Shown: one piece after another, positions 1-8,914 of the stretch
Position numbering within the stretch: the first letter of the stretch is position 1
How the letters are laid out: each line of letters begins with the position of its first letter
NCBI RefSeq assembly: GCF_023283895.1
Contig: NZ_JAKILB010000005.1
Coordinates: 248,001 to 312,000 of the forward strand
From: Shewanella pneumatophori
GTDB lineage: Bacteria > Pseudomonadota > Gammaproteobacteria > Enterobacterales > Shewanellaceae
Direction of reading: 5' to 3'
Length of the DNA stretch: 64,000 nt
Notes under the pieces: model-generated
What the model saw: the letters and a program-made list of their open reading frames with translations, nothing else
What the model was told of the DNA's origin: nothing
Databases searched by the model: none
Program-made: the position numbers and the translations under genes

Positions 1-1
1 C

Positions 2-730
2 GGTGATAAGCCGCTAGATTACTTCCCAATTGTTGAAGATAACCCTTTTCTCGGTTGGCGTGGAATTAGACTGTCTTTAGATCATCCTGAGCTATTCTTG
101 ATCCAATTAAGAGCCATGCTGCAGGCTGCTATTGATACGGAGCAGCTACATATTTTGTTGCCTATGGTAAGTAATCTAGAAGAAATCGATTTATCGTTGA
201 TTTATCTAGAGCAAGCCTGTCAGGAGTTAACCTCTGAGCTGGACAAAATTGTGACCATGCCAAAAGTTGGCATTATGCTCGAGGTACCAGTCTTATTGTA
301 TCAACTTGATGAAGTGGCGCAGCGGGTTGATTTTGTGTCTGTGGGCTCAAACGATTTAACTCAGTATCTTTTAGCGGTAGATCGCAATAATCCGAGTGTT
401 AGTTCGCTATTCGATAGTTTGCATCCCGGGGTATTAAGAGCCTTAAAATTTGCAGTAGAACGCTGCAGCGAACATCAGTTACCGATTAGTGTTTGTGGTG
501 AGCTGGCGGGTGAGCCGATTGGAGCAATCTTGTTAATTGCGATGGGATACGACCAGCTTAGTATGAACCAAGCAAGCCTTGCGCGGGTTAACTATCTATT
601 AAGGCGCGTATCACAAAAAGAGTTACAACAACTGCTTCAGCAAGTACTTAAGCTAAGTAGTGGTGAAGAGGTGCGCTCATTTGTTACTGATTATTGTGAG
701 CAAAAAGGCTTGCTGAGCGTAATTAGCTAA
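2..730 (+). CDS. ptsP: PtsP (enzyme I-Ntr), C-terminal part; gene starts before the window
   Basis: PtsP is the first enzyme of the nitrogen phosphotransferase relay: it takes phosphate from phosphoenolpyruvate and passes it to NPr. The reading frame is already open at base 2, so only the last 242 residues are seen. They cover the PEP-binding TIM barrel: GDKPLDYFPI and EDNPFLGWRGIR at the left edge, then GIMLEVP, FVSVGSNDLTQY and the active-site cysteine in ISVCGELAGEP. An internal ATG at 98 is not the start, because homology continues upstream of it. No clear terminator follows. The next gene lies about 170 bases downstream on the same strand, and both belong to the usual rppH-ptsP-lgt-thyA neighbourhood. 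Confidence 0.95.
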   Translation, partial: GDKPLDYFPIVEDNPFLGWRGIRLSLDHPELFLIQLRAMLQAAIDTEQLHILLPMVSNLEEIDLSLIYLEQACQELTSELDKIVTMPKVGIMLEVPVLLYQLDEVAQRVDFVSVGSNDLTQYLLAVDRNNPSVSSLFDSLHPGVLRALKFAVERCSEHQLPISVCGELAGEPIGAILLIAMGYDQLSMNQASLARVNYLLRRVSQKELQQLLQQVLKLSSGEEVRSFVTDYCEQKGLLSVIS

Positions 731-898
731 TGCTTACATACAAGTTAATGCTTCAAACCTTCACTAACTCGATATTGGTGTGAATAGCTAATTTTAGTGC
801 CATATCTTCTAGTCTCATATTTTGTTTAGCAATTAACTTCCCCTGTTATCTAGCGCAGGAGTCCTTTAAACTAAGCCGATAATAAAGATTATAAGGTA

Positions 899-1705
899 GT
901 GCTTGTGGAAAGCTGGCTATATATATTGTGTATCTGCTTGATATTAGGCGCTGCTATCGGTTTTATGGCGGGATTATTAGGAATTGGTGGAGGCTTAATC
1001 GCCGTTCCTGCACTGCTGCATATTTTACCTCAGGTTGGTGTGTCTGCCGAAAAAATTCCCCATGTCGCAATTGCAACCTCACTCGCAGCAATTATATTAA
1101 CTTCACTATCTTCCGCTAGAGCCCATCATAAAAGGGCAAATATCCCTTGGCCTTTATTTAAGTCCATGTTGCCAGGCTTTGTGCTTGGCGCGCTATGCTC
1201 TGGTTATATTTCTGAAATGATTGCCGCTAAATCTCTGCAGCAAATCTTCGCGGTTTTTGTTATTTTAATGGCCGCGCAAATGGCCTTTCCGTTTAAGGCT
1301 CAATCTAACCGAGACATGCCTTCTGCTGCCCATTTATTTATTGCAGCCACTGTTATTGCGGTTATTGCCGCATTAATGGGAATTGGCGGTGGCGTGCTGT
1401 TGGTACCATTTTTAACTTGGTGTGGCTTGCAAATGCGTTTTGCGGTGGGCTTTTCTGCCGCCACGGGTCTGTTAATCGCACTGTTTGGAAGTATTGGTTA
1501 TACCCTTGCCGGCTGGGATGCCGCTGGGCTGCCAGATTGGACTTTAGGTTATATATATTTGCCAGCGTTAGTCGGTATTGTATCAACATCAATGTTGATG
1601 GCACCTATAGGAGCTAAGGCCGCGACGACATTACCAACAGCTAAGCTTAAAAAAATCTTCGCACTATTTCTTACGCTTGTAGGCTTGAAGCTGGTATTTG
1701 CATAA
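899..1705 (+). CDS. TauE/SafE (TSUP) family membrane exporter
   Basis: A predicted inner-membrane carrier of the TSUP family, whose members move sulfite, sulfoacetate or related anions; the substrate here is unknown. The 268-residue protein is hydrophobic throughout, with about eight membrane segments. It shows the family's internal duplication: GLLGIGGGLIAVPALL near residue 30 and ALMGIGGGVLLVPFL near residue 160. Start: GTG at 899, or a second GTG at 905; no strong ribosome site separates them. In related genomes this gene sits between ptsP and lgt. Here thyA follows directly, only 81 bases after the stop. Confidence 0.85.
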   Translation: MLVESWLYILCICLILGAAIGFMAGLLGIGGGLIAVPALLHILPQVGVSAEKIPHVAIATSLAAIILTSLSSARAHHKRANIPWPLFKSMLPGFVLGALCSGYISEMIAAKSLQQIFAVFVILMAAQMAFPFKAQSNRDMPSAAHLFIAATVIAVIAALMGIGGGVLLVPFLTWCGLQMRFAVGFSAATGLLIALFGSIGYTLAGWDAAGLPDWTLGYIYLPALVGIVSTSMLMAPIGAKAATTLPTAKLKKIFALFLTLVGLKLVFA

Positions 1706-1786
1706 TGTTTTGCCAACTTTGATTGGTAGAGCGCAATCATTTTTTACTGGGCGCGGCTCAGTGACACTTTTTATAGGTAGATAATC

Positions 1787-2638
1787 ATGAAACAGTATTT
1801 AGATCTTTGTCAGAGAATTATTGATGAAGGAACTTGGGTTGAAAATAGCCGCACAGGTAAGCGTTGTCTTACCGTTATCAATGCTGATCTGGTTTATCAT
1901 GTCGATAAAAATCAATTCCCACTAATTACTACTCGCAAGAGTTTTTATAAAGCCGCCATTGCTGAGTTGCTAGGTTACATTCGCGGCTATGACAACGCTG
2001 CTGATTTTAGAAAGATCGGTTGTAATACTTGGAATGCTAACGCCAACGATAATGAAGCTTGGCTGAACAATCCACACCGTAAAGGTGAAGATGACATGGG
2101 TCGTGTCTATGGTGTTCAGGGACGTGCATGGAGCAAACCAGATGGCGGCTGCATTGACCAGCTGCGCAAAATTGTTGATGACTTATCGAAAGGTATTGAT
2201 GATCGTGGTGAGATTTTAAGTTTCTATAACCCTGGTGAGTTTCATATGGGCTGTTTGCGACCATGTATGCATACCCACAACTTCTCATTAGTTGGTGATA
2301 CTTTGCACCTAACCAGCTTCCAACGTTCTTGTGATGTGCCTTTGGGGCTTAACTTTAATCAGGTTCAGGTATTTACTTTGCTGGCATTAATGGCGCAGAT
2401 CACAGGTTTGAAAGCGGGCACTGCTTTTCACAAAATTGTTAATGCACATATTTATGAAGATCAGCTGGAGTTGATGCAAAACGTTCAGTTAACTAGAGAA
2501 CCTTTTGCTTCACCAAAATTAGTCATTAATCCAAATATTAAGTCTCTTGAAGACCTAGAAACGTGGGTCACGATGGATGACTTTGATGTGGTGGGTTATG
2601 AGCACCATGAGGCGATTAGTTATCCATTTTCGGTGTAG
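1787..2638 (+). CDS. thyA: Thymidylate synthase, long (283-residue) type
   Basis: Makes dTMP from dUMP with methylene-tetrahydrofolate, in the cytoplasm. The catalytic cysteine is in GCLRPCMH (Cys160), followed by [15 protein letters not shown] (phosphate- and dUMP-binding) and [16 protein letters not shown]. At 283 residues it is longer than the 264-residue E. coli type and resembles the Vibrio-type ThyA, including the insert around [20 protein letters not shown]. It starts at ATG 1787 and is followed by an intrinsic terminator. In most gammaproteobacteria lgt lies immediately upstream; here it does not. Confidence 0.97.
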   Translation: MKQYLDLCQRIIDEGTWVENSRTGKRCLTVINADLVYHVDKNQFPLITTRKSFYKAAIAELLGYIRGYDNAADFRKIGCNTWNANANDNEAWLNNPHRKGEDDMGRVYGVQGRAWSKPDGGCIDQLRKIVDDLSKGIDDRGEILSFYNPGEFHMGCLRPCMHTHNFSLVGDTLHLTSFQRSCDVPLGLNFNQVQVFTLLALMAQITGLKAGTAFHKIVNAHIYEDQLELMQNVQLTREPFASPKLVINPNIKSLEDLETWVTMDDFDVVGYEHHEAISYPFSV

Positions 2639-2660
2639 TTTTCCAAGCTGAACCTTCTGA

Positions 2661-2686
2661 TAAACTCGCTTAACGGCGAGTTTTTC
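2661..2686 (+). terminator. Intrinsic terminator of thyA
   Basis: Seven-base stem AACTCGC / GCGAGTT around a short TTAACG loop, followed by a run of T. It lies 24 bases after the thyA stop. Confidence 0.75.
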
Positions 2687-3130
2687 ACTTTAACAAATCA
2701 TCAACGCTATCTAGAGTGATTTGTCATGCCGTGGTTATTCCATACAAACCTTTCTGCTGAAAATTAGTCTATATCTTAGTGGTTTAAGCTTGAGTTAAGC
2801 CTGATTTAAGTCTTTGTTAGCTGTAATTTTGAGCAATTGCTCGATATTTTCGAGTCGTCAAAAGATTGTTTTATGAATTGATATTTTGTGTGAAAAGCAG
2901 GCGAATAATATAGACCACCGTTTTACTTCCCAAAAAAGTGTGATCTCCAACACTTTATTGCTATTGTGGATTTATAAAGCGTGATTATTCTACTGATGTT
3001 TGATATTTATTCATACTAGGACTAAATTCAATACTTCGGTTATTCCGAGGTTTATAGCTGACGCAAACGATTATTCAGGTTAATTGTATTCAGCTACACT
3101 CGAAGTATTGAGATTTTATGGAGTGTATTA
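2687..3130. other. Long gap before nhaA
   Basis: No gene is supported in this AT-rich stretch. It holds an isolated seven-base hairpin (AAAGTGT / ACACTTT, 2935-2956) and, next to nhaA, a set of nested and competing stems listed separately. I could not assign a convincing promoter, although one must lie here because thyA is terminated upstream. Confidence 0.6.
3028..3111 (+). promoter_or_regulatory. Structured, possibly switching leader of nhaA
   Basis: Seen directly: an 11-base perfect inverted repeat (TCAATACTTCG at 3028-3038 and CGAAGTATTGA at 3101-3111) encloses a second stem (AGCTGA 3056-3061 with TCAGCT 3090-3095). A local hairpin, CTTCGG 3034-3039 with CCGAGG 3045-3050 and a five-base loop, uses the same bases as the outer stem, so the two folds exclude each other. 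The right arm ends nine bases before the GGAG ribosome site of nhaA. Inference: the leader may control translation of the antiporter. It does not match a riboswitch class that I can recognise. Confidence 0.4.
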
Positions 3131-4306
3131 ATGGAACGGGCAATTAGAAACTTTCTAAGCCAAGAATCGGCAGGTGGCATCTTATTGATGATCTCTGTCG
3201 TGATCGCAATGATTTTTGCAAACTCACCTTTATCGGGTATGTACCAAGGATTTCTAGAAACAGAAATGCAAGTACGTGTCGGTAGCTTAGATATTGATAA
3301 AACCTTAATCCATTGGATTAACGACGGCTTGATGGCAATCTTCTTTATGCTCATTGGCCTAGAAGTTAAGCGTGAATTGTTAGAAGGTGCATTATCGAGC
3401 CGTGCTCAGGCATCTTTACCAACATTTGCTGCAATTGGCGGTATGGTTTTCCCTGCTGCGGTTTATTTGGCATTTAACTATTCAGACCCAATTACCCAAG
3501 TTGGCTGGGCTATTCCAGCTGCTACCGATATTGCGTTTGCACTGGGTATTATGGCGTTGTTGGGTAGCCGAGTACCGGTTGCACTAAAAGTGTTCTTGTT
3601 AGCGCTAGCAATTATTGATGATCTTGGTGTTGTTGTGATTATCGCACTTTTCTACAGTACCGATCTTTCAACGATTAGTTTGATTGTTGCGGCCGTTGCA
3701 ATTTTAGGTTTGATAGGCCTGAACTTAAAAGGAGTGACCGCGTTAGGACCATACGGTGTAGTGGGTCTTATCTTGTGGATAGCAGTACTTAAGTCTGGTG
3801 TGCATGCAACGCTAGCAGGTGTGATTATCGCATTCTGTATTCCACTTAGGGCAAAAGATGGTTCATCACCATCTGAGAGCTTAGAGCATAGCTTACACCC
3901 ATGGAGTACATTTATTATTTTGCCTATCTTTGCTTTTGCAAACGCAGGTGTTGATTTAAGTGGCATGAGTCTGAGTTCACTATTGTCACCAGTACCTATG
4001 GGTATTGCACTTGGGCTACTACTAGGTAAGCCACTCGGTATTATGCTGTTTAGCTTCATCGCAGTGAAACTAAAGCTAGCTGTATTGCCTGATGGCATGG
4101 GCTGGAGACATATCACCCCAGTCGCAGTGATGTGTGGTATCGGTTTTACTATGTCAATGTTCATCTCGTCACTTGCCTTTACTGGTGAAAGTCAGATGTA
4201 TGGCGACTACGCAAGATTAGGGATTTTATTAGGCTCACTAGCATCGGCAACCATAGGTTATTTCTGGTTATCTAAGGTGCTACCTGAGAAAGGAGAGAAA
4301 GCATGA
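3131..4306 (+). CDS. nhaA: Na+/H+ antiporter NhaA
   Basis: Electrogenic inner-membrane antiporter that expels Na+ (and Li+) in exchange for protons, for salt and alkaline-pH tolerance. At 391 residues it is the normal length. The key ion-binding pair Asp163-Asp164 is in [10 protein letters not shown], Asp133 in ATDIAF, and the pH-sensor pair Glu78/Arg81 in [11 protein letters not shown], all at E. coli numbering. It starts at ATG 3131 with GGAG about seven bases before. The stop overlaps the start of the next small gene by four bases (ATGA), so the two are probably translated together. nhaR, the likely regulator, follows after a terminator. Confidence 0.97.
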   Translation: MERAIRNFLSQESAGGILLMISVVIAMIFANSPLSGMYQGFLETEMQVRVGSLDIDKTLIHWINDGLMAIFFMLIGLEVKRELLEGALSSRAQASLPTFAAIGGMVFPAAVYLAFNYSDPITQVGWAIPAATDIAFALGIMALLGSRVPVALKVFLLALAIIDDLGVVVIIALFYSTDLSTISLIVAAVAILGLIGLNLKGVTALGPYGVVGLILWIAVLKSGVHATLAGVIIAFCIPLRAKDGSSPSESLEHSLHPWSTFIILPIFAFANAGVDLSGMSLSSLLSPVPMGIALGLLLGKPLGIMLFSFIAVKLKLAVLPDGMGWRHITPVAVMCGIGFTMSMFISSLAFTGESQMYGDYARLGILLGSLASATIGYFWLSKVLPEKGEKA

Positions 4307-4686
4307 GAATAGGATTATTAGCATTAGTTGTTGGTCTAGGCTTTACCTCTATGGCCTCCGCAAAGCAAATTGAACTCTGTAATCAAGACATCAACAGTAT
4401 CGAATGCCAAAACTATCTCGAAGGCGTTGTTGATGGTGCGCTAATGTATAAAGGTGCAGCTGTTGGTCAACGATTAGAAAGCGATGGCTATGAGTCTCGC
4501 GCTCTTAAGTATCGCGGCGGTAAGCGTTTTCAAGAAGCCAACAGAACTTTTTGCCAAGATAATTTACCCAACAGAGGTGCATTAGTCGCTGGGTTGGCAG
4601 AAGCTTTTTCTGCGAACGAAATCAAAACTACAGATGACTTAACTACTGCAATGTCGGGTTTATTAGACTGTCAGCGTCTTAAGTAA
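4303..4686 (+). CDS. Small secreted protein resembling the Rap1a/Tai immunity-fold family
   Basis: 127 residues with a clear signal peptide ([20 protein letters not shown]). The mature part has four cysteines in the pattern [20 protein letters not shown] ... RTFCQDN ... LLDCQ. The C-x-x-Y-x-x-G-x-x-D-G core, the middle cysteine and the closing cysteine near the C-terminus match what I know of the Rap1a/Tai domain, first described for immunity proteins of type VI effectors. No effector gene is nearby, and the gene overlaps nhaA by four bases. A periplasmic role tied to the antiporter is more likely than toxin immunity. The function is unknown. Confidence 0.75.
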   Translation: MRIGLLALVVGLGFTSMASAKQIELCNQDINSIECQNYLEGVVDGALMYKGAAVGQRLESDGYESRALKYRGGKRFQEANRTFCQDNLPNRGALVAGLAEAFSANEIKTTDDLTTAMSGLLDCQRLK

Positions 4687-4701
4687 GATTAAGTAGATTA
4701 A

Positions 4702-4733
4702 TGAGGCAACTATTTAAGTTGCCTCTTTTTTTG
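4702..4733 (+). terminator. Intrinsic terminator after the nhaA operon
   Basis: Perfect nine-base stem GAGGCAACT / AGTTGCCTC followed by seven or more T. It separates nhaA and its partner from nhaR. Confidence 0.85.
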
Positions 4734-4756
4734 TTTATAAAACAGTAGTGTTTACT

Positions 4757-5665
4757 ATGGCTAACCTTAACTATAACCATCTTTATTACTTTTGGATGAT
4801 CCAAAAGAAAGGCACTGTTGCTAAAGCAGCTGAAGCTCTATGTTTGACTCCGCAAACGGTAACCGGGCAGATCCGTGTACTCGAATCGAGTTTAAAAGGC
4901 AGTTTATTTAAGCGTGTGGGTCGTTCGCTTGAGCCTACGGAGCTTGGGGAATTAGTGTTTCGCTACGCCGATAAAATGTTCAGTTTGAGCTATGAAATGC
5001 TCGATTTACTTAACTATCAAAAAGATGAAAATATCTTATTTGAGGTTGGGATTGCAGCAGCCTTATCAAAAGCATTAACCAGCCGAGTGTTACTCACTGT
5101 AGTGCCTAGTGATGGCTCAATGCACCTTGCCTGTTACGAGTCGACTCACGAAGACTTAATGACTCGCTTACGTGAACATAAACTCGATATGATTTTGTCT
5201 GATTGTGCTGGTGAGAGTCTTAAGTATCCGGAGATTTTGTCAAAACAGTTAGGCGAATCGGGAATTGCGTTCTTCTCGGCAGAAACTTATTCAAAGCCAT
5301 TTCCACAATGCTTAGAGCAGGGCAAGTTATTGATCCCCGGCAGACGTAGTTCTTTAGGGCAGCAATTAGCTCGCTGGTTTGATGAAAAAGCGTTGAATGT
5401 GAGTATTCTGGGTGAGTTTGATGATGCAGCGATGATGAAGTCTTTTGGTTTCTTCAAACAAGGTATTTTTGTTGCGCCATCAATCTATAAGCAAGATATT
5501 TTGGCTCACGGTATGATGTTGTTAGGAGAAACCTCTGAGGTGAAAGAGGTTTATCATGTGATGTTTGCTGAAAGAATGATTCAGCATCCGGCAGTAAAAC
5601 GCCTATTAGAGACTGACTTTAGCGAGCTTTTTGCCGGGAATGATTTAACGGTGCAGCAGTTGTAA
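4757..5665 (+). CDS. nhaR: LysR-family regulator NhaR
   Basis: Transcription activator of nhaA in E. coli and, by position, probably here. The N-terminal winged helix reads NYNHLYYFWMIQKKGTVAKAAEALCLTPQTVTGQIRVLE, very close to NhaR, with an effector-binding domain from about residue 90 to the end. It is about 302 residues, usual for the family. I prefer ATG 4757; a GTG at 4748 would add three residues, and neither has a good ribosome site. The strong terminator before it implies its own promoter within about 25 bases, or read-through. Confidence 0.92.
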   Translation: MANLNYNHLYYFWMIQKKGTVAKAAEALCLTPQTVTGQIRVLESSLKGSLFKRVGRSLEPTELGELVFRYADKMFSLSYEMLDLLNYQKDENILFEVGIAAALSKALTSRVLLTVVPSDGSMHLACYESTHEDLMTRLREHKLDMILSDCAGESLKYPEILSKQLGESGIAFFSAETYSKPFPQCLEQGKLLIPGRRSSLGQQLARWFDEKALNVSILGEFDDAAMMKSFGFFKQGIFVAPSIYKQDILAHGMMLLGETSEVKEVYHVMFAERMIQHPAVKRLLETDFSELFAGNDLTVQQL

Positions 5666-5689
5666 GCTTAAACTTCGGGTTAAGTTTTG
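5665..5689 (+). terminator. Probable terminator after nhaR with a TTCG tetraloop
   Basis: Stem CTTAAAC / GGTTAAG (one mismatch) closed by TTCG and followed by TTTT, directly after the nhaR stop. Confidence 0.5.
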
Positions 5690-5786
5690 CTAATTTTAAG
5701 CGCTGAGCTTATCAATATCGACATAAAGACTGAGCAACTGATACACTAAGCCGACTATAATAAAGTATAAATTTGGAGCGTTCACA

Positions 5787-6065
5787 GTGTCCCAATCAAC
5801 AGTGTCTGAATCAAGCCAAGAACCGATGAAGTTACCAAGAGTTAAGTGGGCGTGCCGCAGAGGTATGCTTGAGTTAGACGTATTGTTCCAACCTTTTGTT
5901 GAAGAGCAATATGAGTCGATGTCGATAAAAGATAAAGCGACATTTGTAAGCTTACTTGAGTGCGAAGATCCTGAGTTATTTGCTTGGTTTATGGGGCATG
6001 AAGTTTGTGAAAATCCTGACTTTGCTGAAATGATTATCCGAGTTCGTGGACGTCCAGCAGCATAG
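5787..6065 (+). CDS. sdhE: SdhE, FAD assembly factor for succinate dehydrogenase
   Basis: Small cytoplasmic protein that helps attach FAD covalently to flavoproteins such as SdhA and FrdA. The family signature is clear: WACRRGMLELDVLFQPF, containing the RGxxE motif, then LLECEDPELFAWFMG. It is 92 residues, slightly extended at the N-terminus. GTG 5787 is favoured because GGAG lies eight bases before it; ATG 5826 is possible but less well placed. The next gene starts inside its last codons, the classic sdhE-ygfX (cptB-cptA) arrangement. Confidence 0.9.
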   Translation: MSQSTVSESSQEPMKLPRVKWACRRGMLELDVLFQPFVEEQYESMSIKDKATFVSLLECEDPELFAWFMGHEVCENPDFAEMIIRVRGRPAA

Positions 6066-6468
6066 TTTCGACGTTAAATCCTCCCATGGTCAGCGATTAT
6101 CGCTGGCCATCATTAGTGCGATATGTTTAAGCTCATTTATTGTTTGGCCCTACCTAGAAAACTCTGTTTACCTTGCGATTAAATACCTACTTATTTGCGT
6201 TTGTGTGTGCTTTTTTATTTGGCAATTTCACCGCCTAAAAAGTTGGCACTGCAGGTTTGTGATCTGTAGTGACGGAACCGGTAAGCTTGAGTCGCAGCGT
6301 AATTTTGTTGTAATTAATAAGCCATTTATAACGCCATTTGCGGTTATGTTTGATATTCAGTTGCAGAATGAAACTAAGAGATTGGTGATTTGGGCAGATA
6401 TGTTAGACGACACAAATTATCGTAATTTATGTCGTCTATTACAGCTAAGTGTTCAAGCGCGAAGCTGA
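6046..6468 (+). CDS. ygfX: YgfX (CptA)-like inner-membrane protein
   Basis: 140 residues with two closely spaced membrane segments near residues 18-60 and a soluble C-terminal half. Position and shape match YgfX, the partner of SdhE. In E. coli it was reported to affect FtsZ and MreB assembly, and the pair was once described as a toxin-antitoxin system. It starts at GTG 6046, inside the end of sdhE (20-base overlap), so translation is probably coupled. Sequence conservation in this family is low, so the call leans on context. The stop lies only 12 bases from the convergent nadB. Confidence 0.7.
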   Translation: MDVQQHSFDVKSSHGQRLSLAIISAICLSSFIVWPYLENSVYLAIKYLLICVCVCFFIWQFHRLKSWHCRFVICSDGTGKLESQRNFVVINKPFITPFAVMFDIQLQNETKRLVIWADMLDDTNYRNLCRLLQLSVQARS

Positions 6469-6480
6469 CTACTAGAAAGA

Positions 6481-8091
6481 TTAATCTGGCTGCAAGATAG
6501 TTGGCTTTGGCGATTCATCTTTATGCGGGTGATCAATATTGTAGTGCAGGCCGCGACTTTCTTTACGCTCCATTGCACAACGTATGATGAGTTCTGCGAC
6601 TTGTACTAAGTTACGTAACTCAAGTAAGTTATTACTCACTCTAAAGTTACTGTAATACTCTTGGATCTCTTGCTGTAGCATAGCGCAGCGGCGCAGTGCA
6701 CGTTCAAGACGCTTGTCAGAGCGAACAATACCTACATAATCCCACATAAAGAGACGCAGTTCATGCCAGTTATGGGCAATGACTACTTCCTCATCTGAGT
6801 TCGACACTTGGCTTTCATCCCAAGCAGGTAATGTGCCTGGCATTGGAATTTTATTCAGCTGACTTTCAATATCTTCAGCCGCTGCGCGAGCGAACACCAA
6901 GCATTCAAGCAATGAGTTGCTGGCTAAGCGATTTGCGCCATGTAAACCTGTATAGGCAACTTCACCAATAGCATATAAGCCATTAAGATCAGTTTGGCCG
7001 TGTAAGTCTGTCATCACGCCGCCACAGGTATAGTGAGCCGCAGGCACCACAGGAATTGGGTCAGTAGTGATATCAATACCTAGCTCTAAACAACGCTTAT
7101 GAATAGTAGGGAAGTGCTTAATAATAAATTCAGCAGGCTTATGAGTAATATCTAAATAGACACAGTCAGAGCCTAGGCGCTTCATTTCATAATCGATGGC
7201 GCGAGCGACGATATCGCGCGGCGCAAGTTCAGCACGCTCATCAAACTCAGGCATAAAGCGCGTGCCATCAGGGCGACGTAAATAGGCGCCTTCACCTCTA
7301 AGTGCTTCTGTGAGCAAGAAGTTACGTGCATCAGCATGGTACAAGCAAGTTGGGTGGAATTGGTTAAATTCCATATTGGCCACCCGACAACCTGAACGCC
7401 ACGCCATCGCAATACCATCGCCAGAGGCAATATCAGGGTTCGATGTATACTGGTAAACCTTAGAGCTACCGCCAGTGGCTAATGCAACAAAACGGGCTTT
7501 AACGGTTTCAACATGCTCAGCGTCGCGGTTCCAAATATAAGCCCCTTGAACGCGGTTACCAGGTCTGTTTAATTTACGAGTGGTAATTAAATCAATAGCG
7601 TTATACCGCTCAAGCACGGTAATGTTAGGATGATTTCTCGCTCGGTCTTGCAACGTTACTTGCACTTCTTTGCCTGTTGCATCAGCAGCATGCAAAATAC
7701 GGCGGTGACTATGTCCCCCTTCACGGGTTAAGTGATAAGGTGCTTCAGCCGTGCTACCTGCGGGAATTTCTTCTTTATCAAAAGCAACGCCACAGGTGAT
7801 AAGCCATTGCATTGCGGCTTTAGCATTTTCTGCGGTAAATTTAACCACAGGCTCATCACACAGCCCTGCGCCAGCAACTAAGGTATCGGCAACATGAGAC
7901 TCAATAGTGTCTTCTTCATCAAAGACAGAGGCAATTCCGCCTTGGGCATAATAGGTAGAGCCCTCGCTAAGAGGCCCTTTTGAAAGCAGAATAACTTTTG
8001 ATTTTTCAGCAAGATGCAAAGCTAAAGTGAGACCGGCAGCACCACTGCCGATAACCAAAACATCAGATTGGTGTTCAACTACTTGTTTCAT
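6481..8091 (-). CDS. nadB: L-aspartate oxidase
   Basis: First enzyme of NAD synthesis: oxidises L-aspartate to iminoaspartate with FAD. The Rossmann motif [20 protein letters not shown] is at the N-terminus, followed by [11 protein letters not shown], the substrate loop [15 protein letters not shown], and [19 protein letters not shown]. 536 residues is the normal length (E. coli about 540). It is transcribed away from rpoE and converges with sdhE-ygfX, the usual arrangement in gammaproteobacteria. Confidence 0.97.
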   Translation of the reverse strand: MKQVVEHQSDVLVIGSGAAGLTLALHLAEKSKVILLSKGPLSEGSTYYAQGGIASVFDEEDTIESHVADTLVAGAGLCDEPVVKFTAENAKAAMQWLITCGVAFDKEEIPAGSTAEAPYHLTREGGHSHRRILHAADATGKEVQVTLQDRARNHPNITVLERYNAIDLITTRKLNRPGNRVQGAYIWNRDAEHVETVKARFVALATGGSSKVYQYTSNPDIASGDGIAMAWRSGCRVANMEFNQFHPTCLYHADARNFLLTEALRGEGAYLRRPDGTRFMPEFDERAELAPRDIVARAIDYEMKRLGSDCVYLDITHKPAEFIIKHFPTIHKRCLELGIDITTDPIPVVPAAHYTCGGVMTDLHGQTDLNGLYAIGEVAYTGLHGANRLASNSLLECLVFARAAAEDIESQLNKIPMPGTLPAWDESQVSNSDEEVVIAHNWHELRLFMWDYVGIVRSDKRLERALRRCAMLQQEIQEYYSNFRVSNNLLELRNLVQVAELIIRCAMERKESRGLHYNIDHPHKDESPKPTILQPD

Positions 8092-8221
8092 CAGGTATCA
8101 TAGAGTTATCAGGGAGTCCGACTATGTTAAACCATGACGCTGATTATGGATACTTTCATAGGTCGCATATAAATAAATCAAAGCCTAGGTAAAAGAATTT
8201 ACGATCTTTGCAAATTTTTTA

Positions 8222-8249
8222 GAACTTTTTTGAAACTCGCTAGTCTACA
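8222..8249 (+). promoter_or_regulatory. Sigma-E-type promoter of rpoE
   Basis: GAACTT at 8222-8227 and TCTAC at 8244-8248, separated by 16 bases, fit the sigma-E consensus (GGAACTT, about 16 bases, TCTGA). It lies about 60 bases before the rpoE start. Autoregulation of rpoE from such a promoter is established in E. coli; here it is predicted. Confidence 0.6.
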
Positions 8250-8310
8250 TAAGTGAATATGATTCGAGCGGCTGAGAAATCAGTATTAGATTTAGGAGTA
8301 GTCGGCTCGG

Positions 8311-8889
8311 ATGAGTGGACAAATAAGTGATCAACAGTTAGTTGAGCGCGTACAGCGTGGAGACAAAAACGCTTTTAACCTTTTGGTACAAAAATATCAA
8401 AACAAGGTCGCCAGTCTGATATCTCGTTACGTACGGAATCAGGCAGACGTTGCAGATGTTGCTCAGGAAGCATTTATTAAGGCTTACCGAGCGCTACCAA
8501 ACTTTAGAGGTGAAAGTGCGTTTTATACTTGGTTGTACCGAATAGCAGTCAATACTGCAAAGAACCACCTGGTTGCTCAGGGCCGCCGTGCCCCAGCCAA
8601 TGATGTCGATGCTGAAGAAGCTGAATATTATGATGGCAGTGACGCGCTAAAGGAGTTTGCCTCCCCAGAGCGTTTGGTACTGTCTGATGAAATTCAAAAG
8701 GTTGTTTTTGACACCTTAGACACATTGCCAGAAGAATTGAAGATGGCTATCTCGCTTCGCGAACTCGATGGTATGAGTTACGAAGAGATTGCTAATGTCA
8801 TGGATTGCCCTGTGGGAACGGTTAGATCACGCATCTTCCGTGCTCGAGAAGCAATCGATAAAAAGCTTAAGCCGTTGCTAGAACGCTAG
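8311..8889 (+). CDS. rpoE: RNA polymerase sigma-E factor
   Basis: Extracytoplasmic-function sigma factor for envelope stress. 192 residues. Region 2 is read as AFNLLVQKYQNKVASLISRYVRNQADVADVAQEAFIKAYRALPNF in pieces, and region 4 as LRELDGMSYEEIANVMDCPVGTVRSRIFRAREAID. It is nearly identical in layout to E. coli RpoE. It heads the rpoE-rseA-rseB-rseC operon: rseA starts 25 bases after its stop. Confidence 0.98.
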   Translation: MSGQISDQQLVERVQRGDKNAFNLLVQKYQNKVASLISRYVRNQADVADVAQEAFIKAYRALPNFRGESAFYTWLYRIAVNTAKNHLVAQGRRAPANDVDAEEAEYYDGSDALKEFASPERLVLSDEIQKVVFDTLDTLPEELKMAISLRELDGMSYEEIANVMDCPVGTVRSRIFRAREAIDKKLKPLLER

Positions 8890-8914
8890 CATCTTAAATA
8901 AAGATAGGTGAATA

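Noticed and set aside
2935..2956. AAAGTGT/ACACTTT hairpin as a terminator or CRP site
   Set aside because: No T-run follows and the second half does not fit a CRP site; it may be chance in AT-rich DNA.
3652..4164. 170-codon open frame antisense to nhaA
   Set aside because: Shadow of the nhaA coding sequence; no protein-like composition or start signal of its own.
5787..6468. sdhE-ygfX as a toxin-antitoxin module
   Set aside because: The E. coli pair was once described this way, but SdhE is now known as a flavin assembly factor. Nothing in the sequence supports a toxin role beyond the conserved pairing.
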